DNA of 64,000 bases from Bacteroidota bacterium (GTDB taxonomy: Bacteria; Bacteroidota; Ignavibacteria; UBA10030; UBA8401): positions 124,001 through 188,000 of the forward strand of contig JAJYOK010000001.1 in the NCBI GenBank assembly GCA_021796215.1. The letters are read 5' to 3'. The position numbers and the translations under genes are program-made. This document shows, in pieces, positions 7,780 to 16,443 of this stretch (the first letter of the stretch is position 1; each line of letters starts with the position of its first letter). The notes below the pieces were generated by a model that saw nothing but the letters and a program-made list of their open reading frames with translations, had not been told where the DNA came from and made no database searches.

Positions 7780-8775
7780 TTAAAGCGGAAAAAAAGGGGA
7801 GAGCAGCCAATATATTAGTGCGGAAGCAATTGCAGAGAGAGGAATTGTCAGGAGCCACGCCATCACAATTCTTTTCGCAACACCCCAGCGAACAGCAGAA
7901 AGTCTTTTTGTTGCACCGACTCCCATAATTGCACCGGTGATAGTGTGTGTCGTACTGACAGCGATGCCGCTCATCGCTGTGATGAGCAAAGTAAATCCGC
8001 CTGCGGTTTCGGCCGAAAACCCATCCGATGTTTTTAGCTTGGTTACCTTTTGTCCCATTGTCTTCACAATTCTCCAACCGCCGAACAATGTTCCTAAGGC
8101 GATGGCAATGTGGCACAAGATAATCACTTCGAAAGGAACGGCGAAAGTTTTCAATATTCCTGCAGTGACAAGCAATCCCGTAATAACCCCCATGGTTTTT
8201 TGCGCATCGTTTGTGCCGTGTCCCAAACTGTACACCGCGGCTGAAAGAAGCTGAAGCCTGCGAAACGCATGATTGATTTTTGACGAAGACCGGTGATGAA
8301 ACATCCACATTAATGTTACCTTGATTGTGAATCCAATCACCATTCCCATAATAGGCGCGACGACCATAAAGATGAGCGTATTTGTCCATCCTCCGTACAA
8401 AATTGAGCCGAAGCCTGCTTTTGCGATTGCGGCGCCTGCGTAGCCGCCCATGAGCGCGTGCGATGAACTTGTTGGGAGACCGAAATACCATGTGATGATG
8501 TCCCAAAAAATAGCGCCCAGCAAACCACAAAGAATGACATACTCGTTTACCGATTCCAATTTAATCAAACCTTTACCGAGAGTGGTGGCAACACTGACGC
8601 CGAAAACAAATGCCGCCACAAGATTAAAGAACGCAGCCCAGATCACTGCCTTGCGTGGAGTAAGAACGCGTGTGGAGACAATTGTCGCAATTGAATTTGC
8701 GGCATCGTGGAACCCATTTAAGAAATCGAATACAAGCGCAATAAGGATGATGAGAAGGACGAACGGTGTCAACAT
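7780..8775 (-). CDS. pit: Inorganic phosphate transporter, Pit family
   Basis: A 331-residue low-affinity phosphate permease that moves metal-phosphate with protons or sodium across the inner membrane. The two inverted PF01384 signatures are present: GFHDAANSIAT near residue 22 and GHGTNDAQKTMG near residue 190. About ten hydrophobic segments are visible. Length is typical for the short bacterial members. It lies 18 bases downstream of the DUF47 gene, the usual accessory partner, so both should be one transcript. The alternative minus-strand ORFs over this interval are frame shadows. Confidence 0.95.
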   Translation of the reverse strand: MLTPFVLLIILIALVFDFLNGFHDAANSIATIVSTRVLTPRKAVIWAAFFNLVAAFVFGVSVATTLGKGLIKLESVNEYVILCGLLGAIFWDIITWYFGLPTSSSHALMGGYAGAAIAKAGFGSILYGGWTNTLIFMVVAPIMGMVIGFTIKVTLMWMFHHRSSSKINHAFRRLQLLSAAVYSLGHGTNDAQKTMGVITGLLVTAGILKTFAVPFEVIILCHIAIALGTLFGGWRIVKTMGQKVTKLKTSDGFSAETAGGFTLLITAMSGIAVSTTHTITGAIMGVGATKRLSAVRWGVAKRIVMAWLLTIPLSAIASALIYWLLSPFFPL

Positions 8776-8793
8776 AAAGAGTTCGAAAAATAA

Positions 8794-9441
8794 TTAGGCG
8801 TGTTTAATTACAATTGATTCGAGAACATTAGCAACATCTTCACAACTGTCGGTCGCCGTTTCCAATCCGACGTAAACTTCTTTCAGTTTGATAAGCTGAA
8901 AAGGATCTTTTTCATTCCCAAAAAGTCCTACCATTGCTTCCTCAAAGACAGTGTCCGCTTCATTTTCATACTCGTTGACAGTTTTAAAAACTTTTTGCAA
9001 CTCATCGGCTTGCTGCAGGTTTCGTAAAAGAGTTATACCCCGCTGAAGTTCAGCGATGGATTTTGCAATGATTTCGATAAGGCGAATAGAGTCGGCAGGC
9101 CATTCCTTCAATTTATATAAGTAGAAACGTCGCGCAGATCCGTCTATTTGATCCATAATTTCGTCGAGTGAATAAGCGAGAAGGTGAATATCCTCGCGGT
9201 CAAAGGGTGTTACAAATGTTCCGTTTAGTTCGGAAAAGATCTTGTGTGTGATAGAATCACCCGCATGTTCACAGTCGCGTATTTCACGAACGAATTTTTC
9301 TTGTTCAGTTTTTATTTTTGCGGCTGAAAGTTTTTTCATTATGGACGCTGCCGCAACAAGGTTCTGAGCGGATTCTTCAAAAAGGGAAAAAAATGTTTCA
9401 TCATGCGGAAGAAGAACTTTGATAAAACGGTCGAGTTTCAT
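8794..9441 (-). CDS. DUF47 family protein (PhoU-like Pit accessory)
   Basis: A 215-residue all-alpha protein of the TIGR00153/DUF47 family, distantly related to PhoU. Visible family features are FFSLFEESAQNLVAA near residue 17, DCEHAGDSITHKIF near residue 56, and TPFDREDIHLLAYSLDEIMD near residue 77, which supply metal-binding acidic residues. DUF47 genes usually precede pit genes, as here, and are thought to control phosphate uptake by the partner transporter. Start ATG at 9441 with AGGA 9 bases upstream on the minus strand. First gene of the DUF47-pit pair. Confidence 0.92.
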   Translation of the reverse strand: MKLDRFIKVLLPHDETFFSLFEESAQNLVAAASIMKKLSAAKIKTEQEKFVREIRDCEHAGDSITHKIFSELNGTFVTPFDREDIHLLAYSLDEIMDQIDGSARRFYLYKLKEWPADSIRLIEIIAKSIAELQRGITLLRNLQQADELQKVFKTVNEYENEADTVFEEAMVGLFGNEKDPFQLIKLKEVYVGLETATDSCEDVANVLESIVIKHA

Positions 9442-9483
9442 GGCAGGTCCTGTAGAGAATGTTGATCAATTCAAGGGCACATA

Positions 9484-9511
9484 AATTTACCGAAAAATTG
9501 GTATGTTTCAA
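9484..9511 (-). promoter_or_regulatory. Possible promoter for DUF47-pit
   Basis: On the minus strand TTGAAA (9511-9506) and TAAATT (9489-9484) with a 16-base spacer, about 43 bases before the DUF47 start. No PhoB-like box was recognised. Confidence 0.4.
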
Positions 9512-9539
9512 AGCGAAACAGGAAAATTAAACCGCATTG

Positions 9540-10703
9540 TTATGCGCGAGCTTTTTCCATCGCACGCACAAGCGTTCGTCCCTTCCATTCAAAATGTCCG
9601 AAGTAGCCGCCAAATACTGCAAGGAGCACTGTAGGAATATGAAAAATTTCTGCCGGAAAGAAGAATTTCAAGATGGAAGAAGTCTTTGTAAGTGTTGTAA
9701 ATCTTTTGAGAATCAAATAATCAATGATGAATTTTCCGCATAGTACGATGACAGGCAGTGGAAATTCTGTAAAGAATACAATCGAGAACGGTGTCAAAAC
9801 GAAAAGAAGAATGTACAGCAAAAACGAAGTCACAAGAAACATAAGCATTGCCGGTTGATAATGAGCAGTTTGCACTGCCCATCGCATGCGCTGCTGAAGG
9901 AAATCTTTCCAATGCTCGACGGGGAATGTTGTCACTTGCGATTCCGGTTCAATTGCAAAACGGATTTTCCATTGCGTTGTAGAAACAATCTGCTGCGCGA
10001 GGAGAGAATCGTCGCCCGAGTTGATGTGCGCAAGAGAGGAATAGCCGCCGACGGCATCATATGCAGATCGCCTGAACGCCATATTGCTTCCGTTGCAATT
10101 GTTTACCTCGCCGTTGCCGATTGCGCCAGCCGCACAAGCTGTTTGAGAAAGAAAATCGAGGAATTGTACGCCGAACAAGAGAGGCGCAACCTGTTGTTTG
10201 TTGTAAAAAATTGTTGTCCCTGTAACGATACCGACTTCGGGAGAAAAATGTTTCGTTATTGAAGAGAGCCATTGCGCTCCCACAACACAATCTGCGTCGG
10301 TAGTGAAAATAATTTCGCTTGTTGTTTGAGCAATGCCCAACATCAAGGCGTTGATTTTCGGTGAGACGTGATGCGGATGATTTTCGATTTTCAGCAATCG
10401 TACTCTTGACGAGCCTTCCGAAAGTTTTTGAACTACCTCGGCAGTATTATCGGACGATTGATCGTCAACGACTATGATAGTAACTTTTTCTTTCGGATAA
10501 TCCTGATGTAAGAGTGCTTTCACACAATTGCCGATGTGTTCTTCTTCATTTCGCGCCGGCACGATGACAGCGATAGTCGGGAAAAACCCGATGGTTCCTT
10601 TTTTCAGTTTCTTGATGCCGCTGACGAATACAAAAATTTGCCGGATGTAGATAATTCCAAGGACGAACACGGTAAATGAAAGTATGTCGTTCAAAAGATT
10701 CAT
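9540..10703 (-). CDS. Glycosyltransferase family 2, membrane-anchored
   Basis: A 387-residue processive-type GT2. An N-terminal helix precedes the GT-A domain with VVDDQSSDNT (nucleotide-binding DD, about residue 82), TTDADC (DxD, about 138), GDDSLLAQQ (about 231) and QQRMRWA, the Q-x-x-R-W motif (about 266), then three C-terminal transmembrane helices. This fits membrane transferases that build cell-surface glycans or glycolipids from nucleotide sugars. The stop of the flippase-like gene overlaps its start by 4 nt, and a second GT2 lies beyond, so three genes form one operon. The sugar and acceptor cannot be inferred. Confidence 0.9.
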   Translation of the reverse strand: MNLLNDILSFTVFVLGIIYIRQIFVFVSGIKKLKKGTIGFFPTIAVIVPARNEEEHIGNCVKALLHQDYPKEKVTIIVVDDQSSDNTAEVVQKLSEGSSRVRLLKIENHPHHVSPKINALMLGIAQTTSEIIFTTDADCVVGAQWLSSITKHFSPEVGIVTGTTIFYNKQQVAPLLFGVQFLDFLSQTACAAGAIGNGEVNNCNGSNMAFRRSAYDAVGGYSSLAHINSGDDSLLAQQIVSTTQWKIRFAIEPESQVTTFPVEHWKDFLQQRMRWAVQTAHYQPAMLMFLVTSFLLYILLFVLTPFSIVFFTEFPLPVIVLCGKFIIDYLILKRFTTLTKTSSILKFFFPAEIFHIPTVLLAVFGGYFGHFEWKGRTLVRAMEKARA

Positions 10704-11662
10704 GGAGTAGGATTTGATTTTTGCCGTTTGGTTCGGATGATATAGAATGCGCCAATCAGACTCGGAATAAAAATATTAAAAAAGAATAAAAACATTGAGG
10801 TATTGAATGCTGTTGCCGGTGAAAATCCCGCACGGCTGAAGAAGAAAATTGCCGTTCCCTCGCGAATTCCAAGATCGCCGATAGAAATTGGAAGGAACGC
10901 AGATTTGACGAATAGAATTGAAGCGGCGCACATCGCTCCGGAATATAGCGGAACACTTTCGAAAGCGCGTGCGATAAAAGAATATTGAGCAAGAATGATA
11001 ACATACAACAGCATTGTTAAAAGAAGAAAAATGCGCGCCTGCTTCCGTCGGAAAAATTCGCTGACGGAGAGAAAAGCGGCTGCTGCTTTACTTGCGAGAA
11101 GCTTCTTTGGTAAAAGTGCCAGGGCGCGCCTTGCTTGTTGTGGATAAAGGAGCACAGTGCCCATGGCGATAATAACCAATGCTGCCAAAACGAAGTACAA
11201 AACGCTCCAGTATTGTTTCTGGAAATAAAATGCGAAGGGCAACAATGCGCTGGAACCGCCGATGATAACGACTGCCAAAAAATAAAGCTTGTCAATTAAA
11301 CTTGTGGCGAGTACTTTCGATGTGCGCAATGACCGCAGGGACGCAACTCTTCCCCCATATTCACCAATTTGACCCGGCGTAAAAAAGCCGGCAGCAAAGC
11401 CAATTAAGAGTGAAGAAAGAACAACATCGTTCGGGATGGATTTATCCAGTAGGCGCAGCAGGAACCTCCAGCGATAAAATTGCACGGCAATGTTGGCTAT
11501 CATTAACACACCGCCGATGGCAAGATACATTAGTTTAGCATGAACAAGCGAATCAAGCAAAGTGTGGAAGTCAAGATACGAGATAAGCGCTGCAATGAGA
11601 CCGATCCCCATGGCGATTTTTGCTATAAAGGTAAGCGTCGGATGATTGGAGAAGAATTTCAT
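10700..11662 (-). CDS. Flippase-like/LPG-synthase transmembrane domain protein (UPF0104)
   Basis: A 320-residue integral membrane protein with about eight hydrophobic segments. The block GFAAGFFTPGQIGEYGGRV (about residue 88) and the late motif SIGDLGIREG (about residue 265) are hallmarks of the UPF0104/AglD-type family, which is related to the membrane part of lysylphosphatidylglycerol synthase. Members are linked to lipid-linked sugar handling. It overlaps both neighbouring GT2 genes by 4 nt, which strongly implies a shared pathway for a surface glycan or glycolipid. No soluble aminoacyl-transfer domain is present, so it is not MprF itself. Confidence 0.88.
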   Translation of the reverse strand: MKFFSNHPTLTFIAKIAMGIGLIAALISYLDFHTLLDSLVHAKLMYLAIGGVLMIANIAVQFYRWRFLLRLLDKSIPNDVVLSSLLIGFAAGFFTPGQIGEYGGRVASLRSLRTSKVLATSLIDKLYFLAVVIIGGSSALLPFAFYFQKQYWSVLYFVLAALVIIAMGTVLLYPQQARRALALLPKKLLASKAAAAFLSVSEFFRRKQARIFLLLTMLLYVIILAQYSFIARAFESVPLYSGAMCAASILFVKSAFLPISIGDLGIREGTAIFFFSRAGFSPATAFNTSMFLFFFNIFIPSLIGAFYIIRTKRQKSNPTP

Positions 11663-12783
11663 TGGTGCGAATTTTTCCAGTTAAATGTTCCGATGAGTCC
11701 AAGCGGGCCCACCACCAGGTTATAAAAGATAAAACAAATTTCTAAGGGAACAAACCATTTGAGCGAGTTGCGGTTTCCGAATATGTGCGTTGCTTTGCGG
11801 ATGAGAATTCCGTCAAGCATAAATTTTGCAACCGCAAATATTCCCGCCGTCACCGGAACAAAAAAAAATGAAACGACCACGGCCGCATTGAAAGAATGAA
11901 CTAATGCGAAAATGGTTTTCATCGTGAGCGGATAAAATTTTGCAGCGGAGAAGTGCCGCTTCCGCTGATTGATGAACTCTGCAAATGTCAGCGGCGGCTG
12001 TGTTTTCACAAAACTTTCAGGTTCAATCATGTAGCGGATTTCCCACTGTGTTTCCCGTTGTATGCATTGAATCATTAAATCGTCGTCGCCGCTGATCGAG
12101 TGTTTGATCTTTTCAAATCCGCCGATCTGTTGAAACACTTCTTTCCGGTAAGCAAAGTTTCTTCCGGTGCACATGTAAGCCCGGTTTAAGCCAATACCGG
12201 CGGCGGCGCCGAGCGAATTTTTCATTTCTTCATAGCTAAGAAAATTCTGTCCGGCTTTGGCAAAAAGTGTTTCGATAGAATGTTCTTCAAAAGGCGAGTA
12301 ACCGGCAACTGCTCCGACATTCGGCTCAAAGTATTGAGACAGAACAGCTAACCATTCCGGCGGTACAGCGCAATCAGCATCAGTGAAAGCGAGGATGTTA
12401 TGTGTGCTTGCTTTGATAGCCTCGTTCAGCGCGTTTTTTTTCCCCGGCAAGTCTGAAGCAATTTTGTCAATCGTCAGCAAACGAATTATCGGGTATTTCT
12501 TTTGATATTCCTGAACAATTTTTCCGGTTGCGTCGGTCGAACGGTCGTTCACAATAATGATTTCATACAATTCTTTTGGATAATGCAATTTCACCAAAGC
12601 CTGCAGGCAGTTTCCGATATGCCGTTCTTCATTTCTTGCGGCAACGATGACTGAAAAGCGGTGATGTTCTGCGTTTTTTCCGCGGCGAAGTTTGGAAATG
12701 CCACGTGCGGAAAAAAGGTAAATTGCAAAATAACAAATGAAAAGGATGGAATTAAGAATAATAAAAGCAAGACCAAGGTTCAT
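11659..12783 (-). CDS. Glycosyltransferase family 2, membrane-anchored (second copy)
   Basis: About 374 residues from the ATG at 12783. The ORF track adds 18 residues upstream, but the MNLGLAFIILNSILF start gives a proper N-terminal membrane helix. GT-A motifs: IVNDRSTDAT (about 80), FTDADCAVP (about 136), SGDDDLMIQ (about 229) and QRKRHFSA (a Q-x-x-R-H variant of QxxRW, about 265), then C-terminal transmembrane helices. It resembles the GT2 at 9540-10703 in layout, so the two probably arose by duplication and act in sequence on one acceptor. First gene of the GT2-flippase-GT2 operon, divergent from cmk. Confidence 0.88.
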   Translation of the reverse strand: MNLGLAFIILNSILFICYFAIYLFSARGISKLRRGKNAEHHRFSVIVAARNEERHIGNCLQALVKLHYPKELYEIIIVNDRSTDATGKIVQEYQKKYPIIRLLTIDKIASDLPGKKNALNEAIKASTHNILAFTDADCAVPPEWLAVLSQYFEPNVGAVAGYSPFEEHSIETLFAKAGQNFLSYEEMKNSLGAAAGIGLNRAYMCTGRNFAYRKEVFQQIGGFEKIKHSISGDDDLMIQCIQRETQWEIRYMIEPESFVKTQPPLTFAEFINQRKRHFSAAKFYPLTMKTIFALVHSFNAAVVVSFFFVPVTAGIFAVAKFMLDGILIRKATHIFGNRNSLKWFVPLEICFIFYNLVVGPLGLIGTFNWKNSHQ

Positions 12784-12906
12784 AAGTAATTCCAAAGTAA
12801 AGAAAACGGGAGAGCAAAGCAATTGGCAGTTTCTCAATTATAGTGGTTGCCTCGCTTTCAAAAAAATGGTATATTTCTAATTCAAAGTGCATATACGGAA
12901 CCCTTT

Positions 12907-13578
12907 TTGAAGCGGCTTATTATTGCAATAGATGGACCGGCGGCGTCGGGAAAAAGCACAACTGCCAAACTCGTTGCAGAACGGCTTGGCTATTTGCATG
13001 TTGATACCGGTGCAATGTATCGCGCGTTCACGCTGAAAGTGCTTCAACAAGGAATTGACATACAGAATGCAGAAAGCATTGTGCAGCTTGTGCCGCGAAC
13101 AACTGTTCGCTTGCTTTACAAAAACGGCAAGCAGTCAGTCTTGCTGGACGGCGTTGATGTCAGCGAAGAAATTCGCCGTCCGAAAGTTACGAAAGCAGTG
13201 AGTGCCGTGAGCAGTATTTCCGAAGTGCGCGCGCTGATGGTGCGCGAGCAGCAGGCAATGGGAAAGCAAAGCGGCATTGTTCTTGAAGGCAGGGATATCG
13301 GGACGGTGGTGTTTCCGAATGCCGATGTAAAAGTTTTTATGATTGCCGATGCGCGTGAACGGGCACGAAGGCGAAGCAAGGAACTGGCGGAACGCGGTAC
13401 GGATATTCCGTTAGAAGAATTGGAAAAAGAAATTGTTGACAGGGACAAGAAAGATACAAACCGCGCAATCAGTCCGCTGAAACAGGCAAAGGACGCTGTT
13501 GTTCTTGACACGACAAAGTTGAGAGTAGAAGAGCAGGTAGAATTTATTGTGGCGAAGGCGATGGAGAAGATGCGATGA
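12907..13578 (+). CDS. cmk: Cytidylate kinase
   Basis: Phosphorylates CMP and dCMP to the diphosphates with ATP. The P-loop IAIDGPAASGKSTTAK lies at the N terminus, followed by VDTGAMYRAF for nucleotide binding, LEGRDIGTVVFPNADVK and the lid region RRRSKELAERG. I chose the TTG at 12907, giving 223 residues and an N terminus KRLIIAIDG that matches family members; the ORF track uses a TTG 60 bases upstream (12847), which would add 20 unusual residues. ispH overlaps its stop by 4 nt, a common pairing in Bacteroidota and many other bacteria (cmk-ispH-rpsA). Confidence 0.93.
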   Translation: MKRLIIAIDGPAASGKSTTAKLVAERLGYLHVDTGAMYRAFTLKVLQQGIDIQNAESIVQLVPRTTVRLLYKNGKQSVLLDGVDVSEEIRRPKVTKAVSAVSSISEVRALMVREQQAMGKQSGIVLEGRDIGTVVFPNADVKVFMIADARERARRRSKELAERGTDIPLEELEKEIVDRDKKDTNRAISPLKQAKDAVVLDTTKLRVEEQVEFIVAKAMEKMR

Positions 13579-14465
13579 AAGTTACTGTTGACCCGAATTC
13601 CGGCTTTTGCTGGGGCGTCGTTCGAACGATTGAGATTGCGGAACAGGAATTGCAGGAGTCGAAGAAATTATATTCACTCGGCGATATTATTCATAATCCG
13701 ATTGAGATTGAGCGGCTGGGAGAAGAAGGGCTGAAAACAATTACTCATGCGGATCTCGAAAATATCAAGGACGCGAAAGTTCTTATTCGCGCTCACGGTG
13801 AGCCGCCTGAGACATACCGTCGTGCAAAAGAATTAGGCATCGAGTTAATAGACGCGACGTGCCCGGTAGTAACAAAAGTTCAGGAACGCATCCGTAAGTT
13901 TTATGACAAAGGATTTCAGATTGTCATCTTCGGAAAGAAAGAACATGCGGAAGTAATCGGCTTGGTCGGTCACACAAATGGAACTGCCATTGTAATCAAA
14001 TCAGTGGAAGAAGTTCCGAAGCTCGATCTCACGAAGGATACTGTATTGTTTTCCCAAACCACGATGGATAAAGCGACGTTCTATGCTATTCGTGATGAAA
14101 TTCGGTCGAAGATTAAAGCGGAATTTGAAGTCGGCACGTTCGAAGAGATGGCGATAGATTTTCATGCAAAGGATACCATCTGCGGTCAAGTTTCCGGGCG
14201 GGACAAAAAACTGCGTGAATTTTCCCGAAGCAACAACGTTGTAATTTTTGTCGCCGGCAGAAAAAGCTCGAACGGAAAAGTGCTGTTCGAAATTGCCAAA
14301 GAGGAAAATCCGCACACTTTTTTCATTGAGGATGAAAAAGAGCTTCGGCAAGAATGGTTTGAGAATGTTGAAAGCGTCGGCATCAGCGGTGCAACATCAA
14401 CACCACAATGGCTGATGGAGCGCATTAAATCTTCAATTGAAGAAATGGTGCATGTTCACATATAA
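13575..14465 (+). CDS. ispH: 4-hydroxy-3-methylbut-2-enyl diphosphate reductase
   Basis: Last step of the MEP isoprenoid pathway: an iron-sulfur enzyme that reduces HMBPP to IPP and DMAPP. The three cluster cysteines are in GFCWGV (residue 13), IDATCPVV (about 96) and DTICGQVSGRD (about 197). Substrate-binding HNPIEIERL, RAHGEPPE and GHTNGTAI are present, and SGATSTPQWL closes the active site. Length 296 is usual. Starts inside the cmk stop (ATGA overlap), so the two are translationally coupled. A terminator follows. Confidence 0.96.
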   Translation: MKVTVDPNSGFCWGVVRTIEIAEQELQESKKLYSLGDIIHNPIEIERLGEEGLKTITHADLENIKDAKVLIRAHGEPPETYRRAKELGIELIDATCPVVTKVQERIRKFYDKGFQIVIFGKKEHAEVIGLVGHTNGTAIVIKSVEEVPKLDLTKDTVLFSQTTMDKATFYAIRDEIRSKIKAEFEVGTFEEMAIDFHAKDTICGQVSGRDKKLREFSRSNNVVIFVAGRKSSNGKVLFEIAKEENPHTFFIEDEKELRQEWFENVESVGISGATSTPQWLMERIKSSIEEMVHVHI

Positions 14466-14494
14466 TTTTTTAGTCATCAATAAATCACTATACC

Positions 14495-14531
14495 AATCAA
14501 CAATAATTTTTTTTGCTTGTTGATTTTTTTT
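14495..14531 (+). terminator. Rho-independent terminator after ispH
   Basis: AATCAACAA (14495-14503) pairs perfectly with TTGTTGATT (14517-14525), followed by a run of T to 14531. The loop is itself T-rich. It separates cmk-ispH from rpsA. Confidence 0.65.
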
Positions 14532-14532
14532 G

Positions 14533-14562
14533 CGGAATGAATGTGATGACTGTTCATTTCCG
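14533..14562 (+). promoter_or_regulatory. Hairpin in the rpsA leader
   Basis: GGAATGAA (14534-14541) pairs with TTCATTTCC (14553-14561) with one bulged T. It lies 50 bases before the rpsA Shine-Dalgarno. Ribosomal protein S1 represses its own translation through leader structure in some bacteria; whether this hairpin does so is inference. Confidence 0.3.
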
Positions 14563-14612
14563 GCAAAAAAGACAATAAGCGGTCCTGCACGGCGGGACGG
14601 TAAGGAGTGTTA

Positions 14613-16364
14613 ATGTCTATAGACGAAGAAGTAAAAGTCGCACCGGATTTTGGAGACGAAAAAGAGTATTCCGAATCTGAATTTAAAGAGCTGGCTGCGC
14701 TGTACGAAGGCACATTGGGCAAAATTTCCCAAGGCGAGATTGTCAAAGGGAAAATCGTACATATCGGCGATAATGAAATTGCGCTGGACATCGGATTTAA
14801 ATCGGAAGGCACGGTGCCGAAAAATGAATTCACAAATCTTTCTGAGCTGAAGGTCGGCGATGAGGTAGAAGTTTTTCTCGAAAGCATCGAAGATAAAGAT
14901 GGACAGCTTGTTCTGTCGCGCAAGCGTGCCGATTTCATGCGCGTGTGGGAACGTGTGACGCGCTCGTTTGAAACAGGCGAGGTGTTGAAAGGAAAGTGCG
15001 TGCGGCGCATTAAAGGCGGCATTGTTGTAGATTTGCTCGGCATAGACGCATTCCTTCCCGGCTCTCAGATTGACGTTCGTCCTGTGCGTGATTTTGATGC
15101 GCTCATCGGAAAAGAAATGGATTTCCGCGTCGTGAAAATCAATCATCCTTCTGAAAATGTGGTCGTAAGCCACAAAATTCTTGTGGAAGAAGAGATTGCC
15201 GACCAACGCAAAGCAATTCTCGACAGCCTTGAGAAAGGGCAAATCCTTGAAGGGAATGTCAAAGCAATTTCCGATTTCGGTGTGTTTATTGATCTCGGCG
15301 GCGTTGATGGCCTCGTTCACATTACCGATTTGTCGTGGGGCAGAGTCGGCCATCCGTCGGAAATTGTGAAGCTCGATCAAGTGATCAATGTTGTCGTTCT
15401 CGATTTCGATGCCGAGAAGAAAAGAATTTCTCTCGGTTACAAACAGTTGCAGCCGCATCCGTGGGAAAATATTGAAACGAAATATCCGGTCGGCACGAAA
15501 GTTTCCGGCAAGGTGGTATCGTTGACGGATTATGGTGCGTTCATTGAAATCGAAAAAGGCATCGAGGGATTGATTCACATTTCCGAAATGAGCTGGACGC
15601 AGCATATCAAACATCCGTCGCAGGTTGTTTCGATGGGACAGGTTGTGGATGCAGTGATTCTTTCACTCGACAAAGAGAATAAGAAAATTTCTCTCGGCAT
15701 CAAGCAACTTGAACCTGATCCGTGGATGACGCTGCTGCAAAAATATCCGATCGGTTCGCGCCACAGCGGCATCGTCCGCAACTTGACAAACTTCGGTGTG
15801 TTTGTAGAATTGGAACAAGGCGTTGACGGCTTGATTCACATTTCTGATTTATCGTGGACAAAAAAAATCCGTCACCCCGGCGAAATTGTGAAAAAAGGCG
15901 ATTCCATTGACGTGGTCATCTTGAGCATTGATGTGGAACAGCGGCGCATTTCTCTCGGACACAAACAGTTGAGCGATAATCCGTGGGAAGCCTTTTCGGA
16001 TTCCTACAAAATCGGCACTGAAGTGGAAGGGAAAATTGTCCGCATCATCGAGAAAGGCGTGATCGTTGAGCTTCCTCTCGGTGTGGATGGTTTCGTTCCG
16101 CTTTCGCAATTATCGCAAACGCCGATTAAAAATATTGCAGACGCGTTTCAAGCCGACGATATGCTGCCGTTGAGTGTCATCGAATTTGACCGCGAAAGCA
16201 AGAAGATTGTTCTTTCTGTCGTCGAATATCTGCGCGGTAAAGAACAGAAGCTTGTTGATGATTACGTCGCTCAGCATAAACTTCCACCGGTAACACTGAA
16301 AGACTCAGTGCCTGTTCCTCCGGCGAGCGATGAAACGCCCGAGCCAGAACCTCCGACAGAATAA
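14613..16364 (+). CDS. rpsA: 30S ribosomal protein S1
   Basis: 583 residues with six S1 RNA-binding repeats in a row; typical repeat cores are SDFGVFIDLGGVDGLVHITD, TDYGAFIEIEKGIEGLIHIS and TNFGVFVELEQGVDGLIHIS. The first two repeats are the divergent ribosome-binding ones. The protein binds mRNA leaders on the small subunit. An acidic, proline-rich tail (ETPEPEPPTE) ends the protein. ATG at 14613 is preceded by TAAGGAG at a 5-base spacing; the GTG at 14607 in the ORF track lies inside that Shine-Dalgarno and is rejected. A strong terminator follows. Confidence 0.97.
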   Translation: MSIDEEVKVAPDFGDEKEYSESEFKELAALYEGTLGKISQGEIVKGKIVHIGDNEIALDIGFKSEGTVPKNEFTNLSELKVGDEVEVFLESIEDKDGQLVLSRKRADFMRVWERVTRSFETGEVLKGKCVRRIKGGIVVDLLGIDAFLPGSQIDVRPVRDFDALIGKEMDFRVVKINHPSENVVVSHKILVEEEIADQRKAILDSLEKGQILEGNVKAISDFGVFIDLGGVDGLVHITDLSWGRVGHPSEIVKLDQVINVVVLDFDAEKKRISLGYKQLQPHPWENIETKYPVGTKVSGKVVSLTDYGAFIEIEKGIEGLIHISEMSWTQHIKHPSQVVSMGQVVDAVILSLDKENKKISLGIKQLEPDPWMTLLQKYPIGSRHSGIVRNLTNFGVFVELEQGVDGLIHISDLSWTKKIRHPGEIVKKGDSIDVVILSIDVEQRRISLGHKQLSDNPWEAFSDSYKIGTEVEGKIVRIIEKGVIVELPLGVDGFVPLSQLSQTPIKNIADAFQADDMLPLSVIEFDRESKKIVLSVVEYLRGKEQKLVDDYVAQHKLPPVTLKDSVPVPPASDETPEPEPPTE

Positions 16365-16390
16365 CAGTGAAGGTGATGATGATGATGAAG

Positions 16391-16428
16391 AAGAGTCCCG
16401 GTTGTTTTCCATTGGGACTCTTTTTTTA
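16391..16428 (+). terminator. Rho-independent terminator after rpsA
   Basis: AAGAGTCCC (16391-16399) pairs perfectly with GGGACTCTT (16414-16422), followed by a T tract to 16427. Confidence 0.9.
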
Positions 16429-16443
16429 TAGCGAAGAAAATTA

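Noticed and set aside
7655-8530. 291-residue minus-strand ORF overlapping the Pit gene
   Set aside because: The Pit frame on the same strand carries both family signatures; this frame has none.
14610-15614. 334-residue minus-strand ORF under rpsA
   Set aside because: Frame shadow of the clearly coding S1 gene; its translation shows no domain.
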